Assembly: GCA_024291935.2 (NCBI GenBank)
Contig: CM044323.1
Location: 56,830,140-56,894,139 of the forward strand
DNA: 64,000 nt
Direction of reading: 5' to 3'
Origin: Okapia johnstoni
Taxonomy: Eukaryota > Chordata > Mammalia > Artiodactyla > Giraffidae
Made by a program: the position numbers and the translations under genes
The notes under the pieces: model-generated
Seen by the model: only the letters and a program-made list of their open reading frames with translations
The model's database searches: none
What the model was told of the DNA's origin: nothing
Shown: positions 24,560-34,169 of the stretch, piece by piece
Position numbering within the stretch: the stretch's first letter is position 1
How the letters are laid out: each line of letters begins with the position of its first letter

Positions 24560-26259
24560 TTCATACTGTTCATGGGGTTCTCAAGGCAAAATACTGAAGT
24601 GATTTGCCCTGCCCTTCTCCAGTGGACCACATTTGGTCAGACCTCTCCACCATGACCCATCCATCTTGGGTGGCCCCACACGGCATGGCTTAGTTTCATT
24701 GAGATAGACAAGGCTGTGGTCTGTATGATCAGATTGGCTAGTTTTCTGTGATTATAGTTTCAGTGTGTCTGCCCTCTGATGCCCTCTCACAACACCTACT
24801 GTCTTACTTGGGTTTCTCTTACCTTGGACATGGGGTATCTCTTCACAGCTGCTCCAGCAAAGTGCAGCTGTTGCTCCTTAGCAAATCTGGAAAACTCAGC
24901 AGTGGCCACAGGACTGGAAAAGGTCAGTTTTCATTCCAATCCCAAAGAAAGGCAATGCCAAAGGATGCTCAAACTACTGCACAATTGCACTCATCTCACA
25001 TGCTAGTAAAGTAATGCTCAAAATTCTCCAAGCCAGGCTTCAGCAATATGTGAAGTGTGAACTTCCAGATGTTCAAGCTGCTTTTAGAAAAGACAGAGGA
25101 GACAGAGATCAAATTGCCAATATCCGCTGGATCATCGAAAAAGCAAGAGAGTTCCAGAAAAACATCTATTTCTGCTTTATTGACTATGCCAAAGCCTTTG
25201 ACTGTGTGGATCACAATAAACTGTGGAAAATTCTTCAAGAGATGGGAATACCTGACCATCTGACCTGTCTCTTGAGAAACCTGTATGCAGGTCAGGAAGC
25301 AACAGTTAGAACTGGACATGGAACAACAGACTGGTTCCAAATAGGAAAAGGAATACGTCAAGGCTGTATATTGTCACCCTGCTTATTTAACTTATATGCA
25401 GAGTACATCACGAGAAACGCTGGGCTGGAAGAAACACAAGCTGGAATCAAGATTGCCTGGAGAAATATCAATAACCTCAGATATGCAGATGACACCACAC
25501 TTATGGCAGAAAGTGAAGAAGAACTAAAGAGCCTCTTGATGAAAGTGAAAGAGGAGAGTGAAAAAGTTGGCTTAAAGCTCAGTATTCAGAAAACGAAGAT
25601 CATGGCATCTGGTCCCATCACTTCATGGGAAGTAGATGGGGAAACAGTGGAGACAGTGGCAGACTTTATTTTCTTGGGCTCCAAAATCACTGCAGATGGT
25701 GATTGCAGCCATGAAATTAAAAGACGCTTACTCCTTGGAAGGAAGGTTATGACCAACCTAGATAGCATGTTTAAAAGCAGAGACATTGCTTTGCCAGCAA
25801 AGGTCCGTCTAGTCAAGGCTATGGTTTTTCCAGTGGTCATACATGGATGTGAGAGTTGGACAGTGAAGAAAGCTGAGTGCTGAGGAATTGATGCTTTTGA
25901 ACTGTGGTGTTGGAGAAAACTCTTGAGAGTCCCTTGGACTGCAAGAAGATCCAACCAGTCCATCCTAAAGGAGATCAGTCCTGGGTGTTCATTGGAAGGA
26001 CTGATGTTGAAGCTGAAACTCCAATACTTTGGCCACCTCATGTGAAGAGTTGACTCATTGCAAAAGACCCTAATGCTGGGAAGGATTGGGGGCAGGAGAA
26101 GGGGCGACAGAGGATGAGATGGTTGGATGGCATCACTGACTCACCGACATGGGTTTGGGTAAACTCTGGGAGATGGTGATGGACAGGGAGGCCTGGCATG
26201 CTGCGATTCATGGGGTTGCAAAGAGTCGGACACGACTGAGTGATTGAACTGAACTGAAC
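24560..26259 (+). mobile_element. BovB LINE with internal deletion, sense, inside the inverted LTR
   Basis: Target-site duplication TGTAAAGACCTC at 24548-24559 and 26260-26271 defines the insertion. It begins with BovB 5' sequence (TTCATGGGGTTCTCAAGGCA), jumps near 24880 into the RT region at GGAAAACTCAGCAGTGGCC, and ends with (CTGAA)n at about 26247-26260. The copy is about 1.7 kb against about 3.2 kb for full-length BovB. Confidence 0.92.
25014..25883 (+). CDS. BovB reverse transcriptase, open partial ORF (element-encoded)
   Basis: A 289-residue open frame covers much of the BovB RT domain without a stop. Visible motifs are F-I-D-Y-A-K-A-F-D near residues 53-61 (fingers/palm motif A), G-I-R-Q-G-C near 112-117, S-P-C-L-F-N-L-Y-A-E and the catalytic Y-A-D-D near 156-159, then the thumb-like [16 protein letters not shown] segment. 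The start codon is only the first Met after an internal deletion: the endonuclease and the beginning of RT are missing, so the element cannot be autonomous. It stops at TGA just after K-K-A-E-C, where intact copies continue. Best read as a relatively young, non-functional copy, not a host gene. Confidence 0.72.
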   Translation: MLKILQARLQQYVKCELPDVQAAFRKDRGDRDQIANIRWIIEKAREFQKNIYFCFIDYAKAFDCVDHNKLWKILQEMGIPDHLTCLLRNLYAGQEATVRTGHGTTDWFQIGKGIRQGCILSPCLFNLYAEYITRNAGLEETQAGIKIAWRNINNLRYADDTTLMAESEEELKSLLMKVKEESEKVGLKLSIQKTKIMASGPITSWEVDGETVETVADFIFLGSKITADGDCSHEIKRRLLLGRKVMTNLDSMFKSRDIALPAKVRLVKAMVFPVVIHGCESWTVKKAEC

Positions 26260-26492
26260 TGTAAAGACCTCACTAGACCTACTCCCATAATTTACATTTT
26301 AAGATAACAGGATTAGCCAGAAGGTTTTATCCAGAGACTGTCCTCAAGCAGAATACATTATTGTTATATAATCCTAAGGAATGTAGAGGGGAAAAAAAGT
26401 TTGTCCTTTCTTCTTCCTTGAGAATTCCAGACCCCTCTCTCCTTGGGGACCCCTGGACTTCTTATCAACCTGCCTAGGAAATGACTCCTTCA

Positions 26493-26851
26493 GGCTGCTA
26501 TGTGAAATACTGCTGACTGGTGGTTTCTTCAACAGAAACTTACTGCTCACAGTTCTGGAGGCTGGGAAGTCCAAGATCAAGGTACAGACTGGATTCCTCG
26601 TGAGGACCCTCTTTGAGGTTTGTAGACTGCTGCCTTCTTGCTGTGTCCTCACATGGCCTTTCCTTGTGTGTGCTTGTGGAGAGAGGAAACTCTCTGTCTT
26701 CCTCTCCTTATAAGGATCCCACCTCATGAGCTCATCTAAACCTGATGACCTCTGAAAGGTCCTACCTCCAAATACCATCCCATTGGGCTTAGGGCTTCAA
26801 CATATGAATTTTGGTGATGGGGCAGTTTGTGGCACAAATATTCAGTCCATA
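26493..26851 (-). repeat. MLT1 LTR (ERVL-MaLR), antisense, main part
   Basis: CTCACAGTTCTGGAGGCTGG, GAAGTCCAAGATCAAGG, then CAACATATGAATTTTGG and CAGTCCATAACA: an antisense MLT1A-like LTR. Its missing start is at 20065-20086, so the retrovirus inserted within it. Confidence 0.8.
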
Positions 26852-27008
26852 ACAATTTCTTTCAGTCAGAATCGGAAGTGTTCACTCTCAAGGCCACAGC
26901 CTTTATAAAGGTCCTGTGTCATGTGGACTCTGGCATACATGGTTCCGAGATGCCCCAATTCCTTACAGGAAGAAGAAATTAAGCACTGACTTATAGAGCT
27001 TAGTGGAG

Positions 27009-27219
27009 TTTCCCTGGTGGCTTGGTGATAATGAATCCGCCTGCCAATGCAGCAGACACAGTTTCGATCCTTGGGTTGGGAAGATCCCCTGGAGAAGGAA
27101 ATGGCAACCCTTTCCAGTATTCTTGCCTGGGAAATCCCATGGACAGAGGAGCCTAGTGGGCTACAGTCCAAGGGGTTGCAAAAGAGCTGGACATGACTTA
27201 AGGACTAAACAACAACAAA
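27009..27219 (+). repeat. Bov-tA SINE, sense
   Basis: TTTCCCTGGTGGCTTGGTGA to ACTAAACAACAACAAA. Imperfect target-site duplication TAGAGCTTA/TAGAACTTA on either side. Confidence 0.88.
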
Positions 27220-29581
27220 TAGAACTTAACAGCAAAGCCCCTTTGAACAACCCGCCATGATCAGGCTGGTTCCACTGACTTTTGCGGGCTTCTTGCAGAT
27301 CTTGTTCTCTAGCCTGGAAGAGTGGTGTCTGAGGCACAACTGATTTATGGAGAATGATTATTTCCCCTTGTATCCCTGCTCTTATTCCCCACCCCTTCTT
27401 TTATGTGCAAGTAAATTTAAAAAGGGGGGAAATTACATGTGTGAATAGAGTAATTTCCAGGATAAGCCCAGGAGCACATTCTTGGTAACTATATAAGGTT
27501 TTGTCAACAGAAGCATGTTTGACTAGTATGGCTGTGTGGAGAACAAAAACCATTATCTCCAGATAATGGAGGCTAGAAGCATTTTTCTTGGAAATGCAGA
27601 ATAGTTTAAATTATTGCCATGGGAAAAGGAGTTTTACTCTGGCATGAACTCACTGATTTTTAGTAACAAAATTTTTTTCAAGATTTCATGTTGATAATGT
27701 CACTCCTCAGTGTGTGCCAAGGGTTAGGCTGTGGATTCTTTCTCAGTCTGCAGCAGTGAACTGCTTCTGTCCAGCGATCTGCTCTCCAGTCATGGAAAAC
27801 CAACACACCAGCCTCTGTTTCAGCTTCAGAAGAGTGGTGAAAGGAATTGGCAAGGTTGATAAGATATCACTCTGTGTATTGGTTTTGCCCTGCTAATAGC
27901 TAAATACTTTAACAAGTTTATCAGTCCCACTGGTCTGACACATATGTTAAAAACAGGAACTGGAGTTCCAACGGCTCCAAAGAAAACAGGACACGTATTG
28001 TTGGCTTGACTATTTCCTTCTTGCAGTAAATCAGAGTTCAAAGAAACTATAGAATTGAGTTTTCATGTGTAATTGGACTCAACAAACATTTATTGTTTAA
28101 AAATTCCTTTAATGTTTCCTTCTTGACACAGTGGATCTTTTACAACAGTGGTGGTTCAGATCCAAACACCAAACTATTTCCAATTGAGGTTATCAGAGGT
28201 TATCTGTAGGGCCAACAAGTGGGGGAAAGCTAGGCTCTTCTTTGATATTCTTCCCTGTACTCCCTTTTCTTTGCACTAGCTTCAAGCATCCAAAGAACAG
28301 CCTTGTAAAATAGAAAGAACACGGATTCAGAGTTTCTACCCATCCTGTTAACTTATTGCAGGCAGAGTCTTTACCATCTGAGCCACCAAGGAAGCCCCAT
28401 TTGAGGCTAAACCAATCCACATTTTCTAAGGTCTCATCACTCAGCAACAATTACCCAGGCCCCATAATCCACTGGATTGACCAAGTCTGGCTTACATTGC
28501 AGGTAGGAAGTAAGAACTCTCTTACAGGAGGCCAAAACTCTAGGAAAGGAGACAAAATAGACCTGGATGCATATGTGACTGTCACCAGTGCATTCAGACC
28601 CAACCATTGCATAAAGATAAAGAATTCTGAGACCATCTCTACTCAGATATCTGTACTGAGGTTCCCAAGGACTGTTTGGCTGGTTGGAGAAGACCGGAGA
28701 TTGGATGGTGAAGACATCTGCAGGAATTTTAAACAAAATTAATGTCAGAGAGGGTCAAAGATTAGGGACATTCCTTAGGTGATAGGTAGGAGAAGCTGTG
28801 GATAAGTGGCATCCAGGGTAAAGTACTGATGGAAGCTGTGGCTTCAGCATCTAGGGTCTCCTGAAGCCCATCCTTGAGCCCCTAAGGGTCTGTGGAGTTC
28901 AGGATAGGAGCTACTGCTGTGGCAGCTGCCTGTACAGACATAAAGTTAGTGGTACAGGCCGGAGAAGGCAGACATGGGAGCAGACAGAAGGGAAGGCAGT
29001 TCTGCTCTGAACATGAAAGGGAAGGCTGGAAGAATCTGGGGATGTTCCTAGTAGAGCAGCTCAGATGACAGGAGATCTCCTTGGAAAGACTCTACAAGGA
29101 CATCAGGCTGTGATCCTAAAGGACCCCAGGCACCAGAGGCTGACTGCTGGCCTCTGCACCCATTTCAACAATTCTCACACAGGGCTGAGAATTTCCTTCT
29201 TAACTGTTCACTGGAAAGTATGAAGATTTCGTTCATCTGAAAACAGTAACGACTTAATGTTTATCATCAGGGAATCCATGCCATCTACAGTACTAGTGTT
29301 CTATTTTTCTCCTTTTAGCCTTGGTGGAAAGTGGGAATCACTTCTTTGGCTTTTAGAGCCTTCTGTCTTCACAATGAGCCTGAGATCAGCACTGTAGAGA
29401 GGAGCAGAAGCTCTGGACAGGTTGGGTACTTGCCCTGGCCCCCTCAACCTATAGTGGGTAGAGGCATGACTCCAAGCTCAGTGCTCTTTCCATCATATCC
29501 TCTACTTTGTCCCTGGTCAGACAGGTCCTGTGTTTTGTGCTTAAGGTTTCCCTGCATCAGGGCAGGAATACAGACGCAGAT
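27220..29581. other. Mostly single-copy DNA upstream of A4GNT
   Basis: No splice-flanked coding block recognised. A small antisense Bov-tA head fragment lies at about 28345-28400 (CTTTACCATCTGAGCCACCA). Open frames such as 28356-28742 and 29331-29585 have no recognisable domain and both strands are open, so I treat them as chance. The stretch may hold distal A4GNT control elements, but nothing shows this. Confidence 0.4.
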
Positions 29582-29880
29582 GTAGAGAATGGACTTGTGG
29601 ATACAGGCTGGAGAAGGAGAGGGTGGGATGAATTGAGAGAGTAGCATTGGCTTATATACACTACCATGAGTAAAATAGATAGCTAGTGGGAAGCTGTTGT
29701 ATAGCACAAGGGAGCTCAGCTCAGTGCTCTTTGATGACCTAGAGGAGAAGAACGGAGGCTCAAGAGGAAGGGGATATATGTATACTTACAGCTGATTCAT
29801 GTTGCTGTACAGCAGAAACCAGCACAACATTGTAAAACTATTATCCTCCAATTAAAAATTTTAAAAATATATCAAATGTG
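29582..29880 (+). mobile_element. Ruminant L1 3' UTR fragment, sense
   Basis: GAGAATGGACTTGTGGATAC, CTTATATACACTACCATGAG, TGTTGCTGTACAGCAGAAAC and TCCTCCAATTAAAAATTTTA are the ruminant L1 3' end in order. Strongly 5'-truncated. Confidence 0.75.
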
Positions 29881-30387
29881 GGCCTAATAGATGGGTGGAA
29901 TATTGGACTTGTAAAGGTGTAATGAATTGATGTTTATATTTTTCCAATATTAAGTAAAATTCCTTGAGTGAGAAAAAAAAGATTTAACTGCATCACTCAT
30001 GCTCACTTTCATCCCTGTGACTGTGACAAAGATCACCAACTACTTCCTTGCTCTCTACCTCGACCACTTGTGTGATGGTGTTGGCTATCTTGCAAACAGC
30101 TAGAAGGCACCAGGATCCACGATCCTCCTGAAATGTGGGCGCTAGGAATGCATCACTCCCACTAATGGAGTCCTTTCTTTACCCCAGAGTGAGGACCAGG
30201 AGCTCTGCTTCCTCCACCCCTCCATGAGGAAGGAACAACCCATCTACCCAGGGCAAGGGAACTTTGGAAAGATTCCAAGGACCCTGACCCTGGAATTGAC
30301 AAGGTCCAAAGAAGAAATTCAGTTCCAAAAGGAAGAGGTGTGTGTAGAGAACCAAAGAGCTCTCCTGGGGAGCCTCGGGCACATAGT
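29881..30387. other. Single-copy non-coding DNA
   Basis: No repeat or gene recognised. Antisense open frames across 30162-30482 have no domain I can identify. Confidence 0.35.
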
Positions 30388-30461
30388 GGGTTGAATAAAA
30401 GTTCATTCAGGTTTTTCTGTACGACATTATGGAAAAACCCAAATGAACTTTTTGGCCAACC
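30388..30461. mobile_element. Mariner-type MITE (hairpin)
   Basis: GGTTGAATAAAAGTTCATTC pairs imperfectly with AAATGAACTTTTTGGCCAAC across a short loop. The terminal word TTGGCCAAC and the inner AGTTC(A/G)TTC-GGTTTTTC arms are those of ruminant mariner-derived MITEs. It is nearly all inverted repeat, so its RNA would fold into a hairpin. Confidence 0.72.
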
Positions 30462-30658
30462 AAACAGAAAACAAGAAGCCACCGATGAGTGGGACAGCTT
30501 AACTTCCCTTGAGCTGTTGTAACAGGATCCAAAGTCTGCTCAGGAGCCTCCCTGTCCATACAAGAGTATCCAGTGGATACCTCTTCATGGATGAGAGAAG
30601 GTTCTGGATGAAGATAGAGCAGAGGATGGCTCAAAAGAGGATTACTACACACACCTGT

Positions 30659-30888
30659 TTGGCTTCCCAGGTGGTACTAGTGGTAAAGAACCCACCTGCC
30701 AATGTAGGTAGACATAAGAGACATGGGTTCAGTCCCTGGGTTGGGAAGATCCCCTGGAGGAGGGCATTGCAACCCACTCCAGAATTCTTACCTGGAGAAT
30801 CCCCATGGACAGAGGAGCCTAGTGGGTTGCAGTCCATAGGGTCACAGAGAGTCGGACATGACTGAAACAACTTAGCACGCATAAAATT
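30659..30888 (+). repeat. Bov-tA SINE, sense, with target-site duplication
   Basis: GGCTTCCCAGGTGGTACTAG to ACTTAGCACGCATAAAATT, flanked by ACACCTGT at 30651-30658 and 30889-30896. Confidence 0.92.
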
Positions 30889-31029
30889 ACACCTGTCAGG
30901 GGTGATGGGGAGGAGACCACAGGAGAGTCACACTGTCTGGGGAAATGTGGGGCTTACCACATCAGTGGAGGGTGGTGACACTGACCTCATGAGACTGAGA
31001 GGAAGCCCAAGGACCTCTGGGCAAAGGGA

Positions 31030-31216
31030 CTTTTCTCTTTGTGACCTCATGGACTGCAGCCTGCCAGGCTCCTCTGTCCATGGGGATTCTCCAGGCAAGA
31101 ATACTGGAGTGGGTTTCCATGCCCTACTCCAGGGGTTCTACCCAACCCAGGGATCAAACCCATGTCTCCTGCATTGCAGGCAGATTCTTTACTATCTGAA
31201 CCACCAGGGAAGCCCT
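31030..31216 (-). repeat. Bov-tA SINE, antisense
   Basis: TTTGTGACCTCATGGACTGC to CTGAACCACCAGGGAAGCCC. The outer part of the Bov-A body is shortened. Confidence 0.87.
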
Positions 31217-31292
31217 TCCTGAAGCCACCATAACTGAAATCAGGGAATCAATTCTAGTTCCAGATCATCAGGCTTTGGACTACTGGGGTTTG

Positions 31293-31502
31293 CACATGTG
31301 AGCTCAGTCATGACTCTTTGCAACCCCATGGACTGTAGCCCACCAGGTTCCTCTGTCCTTGGGATTCTTCAGGCAAGAATACTGGAGTGGGTTGTCATTT
31401 CCGCCTCTAGGGGATCTTCCTGACTCAGGGATCACATCCTCATTTCTTGCATCTCCTGCATTGGCAGGCAGATTCTTAACTACTGAGCCACGTGGGAAGC
31501 CC
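31293..31502 (-). repeat. Bov-tA SINE, antisense
   Basis: GTGAGCTCAGTCATGACTCT to GAGCCACGTGGGAAGCCC. It contains a small internal duplication near CATTTCTTGCATCTCCTGCA. Confidence 0.85.
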
Positions 31503-32164
31503 TTGGGGTTTGTACACTACTTACCTATCTGTGGAGGTGGATTTTCTTTTCCTTCAACAAAACCTTTTGTTTGCAGAGCTTGGACAAATAGGGTTGTGTG
31601 TTGAAGAAATTTCCCGTCTCTGCCCATGATTTTGACTGAGGTCAAACTACTTGGGTGCACACTTTGTTGGCTCCAAGATTATACTATGGATTCAGTTTTC
31701 CCCAGGTGAAATTGTTGCCTTATGCCACCCTGAGAGGCCCACCAACCAGTAGGATTAGTGTGTGGGTCACCTGAAAAATCGTGCGAACCCCTTGGTCTGC
31801 AAGTCTCTGTGTTTGGGGCAACTTAGTAAATAAAGGGAGGAGCTTCCTGGGAAGTCCTGGTGTTTAGCATTAATCTTCTGTCAATGATTTACTTCCTTTG
31901 GCACTGTTGAATTGAAGATTAGGTGGTCATTTATCAGAAAGCGCATCAGGAAAACCCTTGTCATTGCTGCTAAGGCCACAGGTATTGGCCAACTACAAGT
32001 TTCTGGCTAGAAGGTAAGCTCTGATTTATTTGATTTGTATTTTCTGAAAGAATTACATGTAAAGCAAAAAACTAACCACTAATGAATGAGATGTCTGCTC
32101 TTCTGGTGTTGGCTGGAGTTAGAGCTTATGTTGAAGGAGAGGGAGGTGCTGCAGGTAACCGCTC
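31503..32164 (+). promoter_or_regulatory. A4GNT: Candidate A4GNT promoter and non-coding exon 1
   Basis: A repeat-poor stretch, 1.7 kb above the first coding exon. A strong donor reads AGAAG|GTAAGC with the cut at 32013|32014, and an A/T-rich AATAAAGG box lies at about 31829. A4GNT genes have an untranslated first exon a few kb above the first coding exon, so an exon ending at 32013 would fit. Start site and exon 5' edge cannot be placed from sequence. This is inference; any other GT upstream could serve instead. Confidence 0.35.
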
Positions 32165-32255
32165 AGAGCCTGGGTTTTGGGGACAGGAAGACCCAAGTTA
32201 AAGTCATGGCTCTGCTAACTGTGTAATCTTGGCAAGTGATTTAACCTTCAGTTTG
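32165..32255 (+). repeat. MIR SINE, sense
   Basis: AAAGTCATGGCTCTGCTAAC and TCTTGGCAAGTGATTTAACC match the MIR core. Confidence 0.65.
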
Positions 32256-32810
32256 CTTCTTCTTAATTCTATTAGTTTTTCGGTAAGTTGTCTTGGATTT
32301 TCTCTGTAGGCAATCATATTTTCTACAACTAGTGATATTTTTGTCTCTTCCTTTCTAATATTCATAGTAGAAATTCTTTTCTCTTGTTTCATTGCATTGG
32401 TTAGACTTAGCAGAATGATGGGGAAAGTAACATTGATAATACTACATTCCTGGTCTTAATGGGGAGGTTTCAAATGCTTCATATTAAGCACGATCATTGC
32501 TATATGTGCTATATGACAAACAGTATTGTCAGCTTAAGAAAGTTTCCTTGTGCTTTTAAAAAATCATGAATGGATGTCGAATTTTATCTTGTTGTCAGCA
32601 TCTATTGAGCTAAAATGATCATATAGTTTTTCTTTTTTAATTTTTTAAAATAATGCATTTCATTAATAGTTTTCCTACTAATTAATTATTTTCCTGTTGC
32701 AAATCATCCTTAAATTCCTCAGGTAAAACCTAATCAATGCACCTTTCTTTTGAACATTGCTGGATTTGATTGGATCACATTTTATTCAGAATTTTAAAAA
32801 TCAAAGCTTA
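32256..32810 (-). mobile_element. L1 ORF2 fragment, antisense
   Basis: CTTAATTCTATTAGTTTTTC through CATCTATTGAGCTAAAATGATC and GATTTGATTGGATCACATTT: mid-ORF2 L1 in antisense, degraded. Confidence 0.65.
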
Positions 32811-33640
32811 TAATTATTAAAGAAATGCAAATAAAAACCACAAAGACATATCACCTCACACTTGTCAGAATGGCTAGCATCAAAAAGTCTATAAATAACA
32901 AATGTTGGTGAGGAGGTACCGAATAGAGAACTCTCATACAGAGTCCTTTGGAATGTAAATTGGTAGAGCCTCTATGGAAAACAGTATGCAGATTCCTCAA
33001 AAAACTAAAAATAGAATTACCATATGATCTAGCAATTCCATTCCTTGGTATATATCCAAAGAAAACAAAACCATGAATTTGAAAAGACACATGTACCCCA
33101 ATGTACATAGCAATACTATTTACAACAGGCAAGATATGGAAGTAACCCAAGTGCCCATCAATAGACGAATGTATAAAGATATGATGTATATATATATATA
33201 CACATATATATACAATGGAATTGTTACTCAGCCATAAAAATAATGAAATTCTGCCATTTGCAGCAATGTGGATGGACCTAGAGAATATTATGCTTAGTGA
33301 AACAAATCAGAGAAAGACAAATACTGTACGATATCACTAACATGGGGAATGTAAAAAGCAATATAAATGGATGCACATGCAACACTAAAACAGAGCCAAA
33401 GAGAGAGAAAACGAACTAGTGGTGACCAAAGAGTAGAGGGAAGGGGATTAACAGATATGAGCTACACTAGATATAAAATTGATAAGCAACAAGGATATAT
33501 TGTCTAGCAAGGGAATTATAGCCATTACTTTGTAATAACTTTTATTGGAATATAATCTATAAAAATACTGAATCACTATGCTATACTCCTGAAAGTAATC
33601 TGATATTATAAATCAACTATACTTCAATTAAAAAACTAAG
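32811..33640 (+). mobile_element. L1 3' end, sense, next to the A4GNT exon
   Basis: ATGCAAATAAAAACCACAAA through CTCAGCCATAAAAATAATGA to ACTATACTTCAATTAAAAAA: ORF2 end and 3' UTR. A TA-rich run is at about 33187-33212. The tail ends about 90 bp before the splice acceptor at 33731. Orientation opposite to 32256-32810 suggests two insertions or a 5' inversion typical of L1 integration. Confidence 0.78.
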
Positions 33641-33731
33641 CTTGAAAGTGATATTCATATATTATCTTCTTGTGTACTATATCTTATCAAGTTTTATGAA
33701 CATAATTTTTAATGCATAGTGTTGATTTTAG

Positions 33732-34169
33732 GGAGCAGGCCAGGAGAGAGGGGTGGACATGCTGACGAAGCTCCAGTTCTCCCTGTCGGTCACCCTGCTG
33801 TTTGCCTGTGGCTTCCTCTACCAGTTCACCCTGAAACCCAGCTGCCTCATCTGCTACCTACCTTCCTACAAGTCCCAGCAGGGGCTGGAAGCCCTCCTGG
33901 GCCGTGGGCGCAGTATCGTGTTCCTAGAGACCTCGGAGAGAATGGAGCCAACCCCGCTGGTCTCCTGTGCTGTGGAGTCAGCTGCAAAGGTTTACCCCGA
34001 GCAGCCTGTGCTGTTACTTATGAAAGGGCTCAATAATTCCATGCAGCTGCCCCCAAACTCCACTTCCCCAGCCCTTTCCCTCCTCTCAGCAATTGACAAT
34101 GTTTTCCTCTTCCCTTTGGATATGAAAAGCCTGTTTGAAGACACACCATTGCTTTCGTGGTACACTCAA
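33732..34169 (+). other. A4GNT: A4GNT first coding exon with splice sites
   Basis: Acceptor GTTGATTTTAG ends at 33731; 27 bases of 5' UTR precede the ATG at 33759. The donor is CTCAA|GTAAGT at 34169|34170, a near-consensus site lying between codons. The exon encodes anchor, stem and the N-terminal part of the catalytic domain. Confidence 0.85.

Larger units (their letters stand above)
24287..26492 (-). repeat. Class I ERV LTR, right copy, inverted, split by BovB
   Basis: Two LTR parts (24287-24559 and 26260-26492) together equal the reverse complement of the left LTR. The inner end reads TGAAAGATTG and the outer end is GAGTCATTTCC-type U3 sequence followed by GGCT at 26493-26496. Just inside, 24272-24286 reads as the reverse complement of TCC plus TAGGGGCTCGT, the first 11 bases of a tRNA-Pro primer-binding site with one change. 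So this is a 5'-type LTR with its primer site, inverted relative to the rest of the provirus. Confidence 0.87.

Noticed and set aside
1..33700. DBR1, the expected upstream neighbour of A4GNT
   Set aside because: No DBR1 exon could be recognised; it probably lies beyond the left edge.
33753..33758. GTG two codons before the A4GNT ATG as a start
   Set aside because: Vertebrate genes rarely use GTG, and the ATG at 33759 aligns with the known family start.
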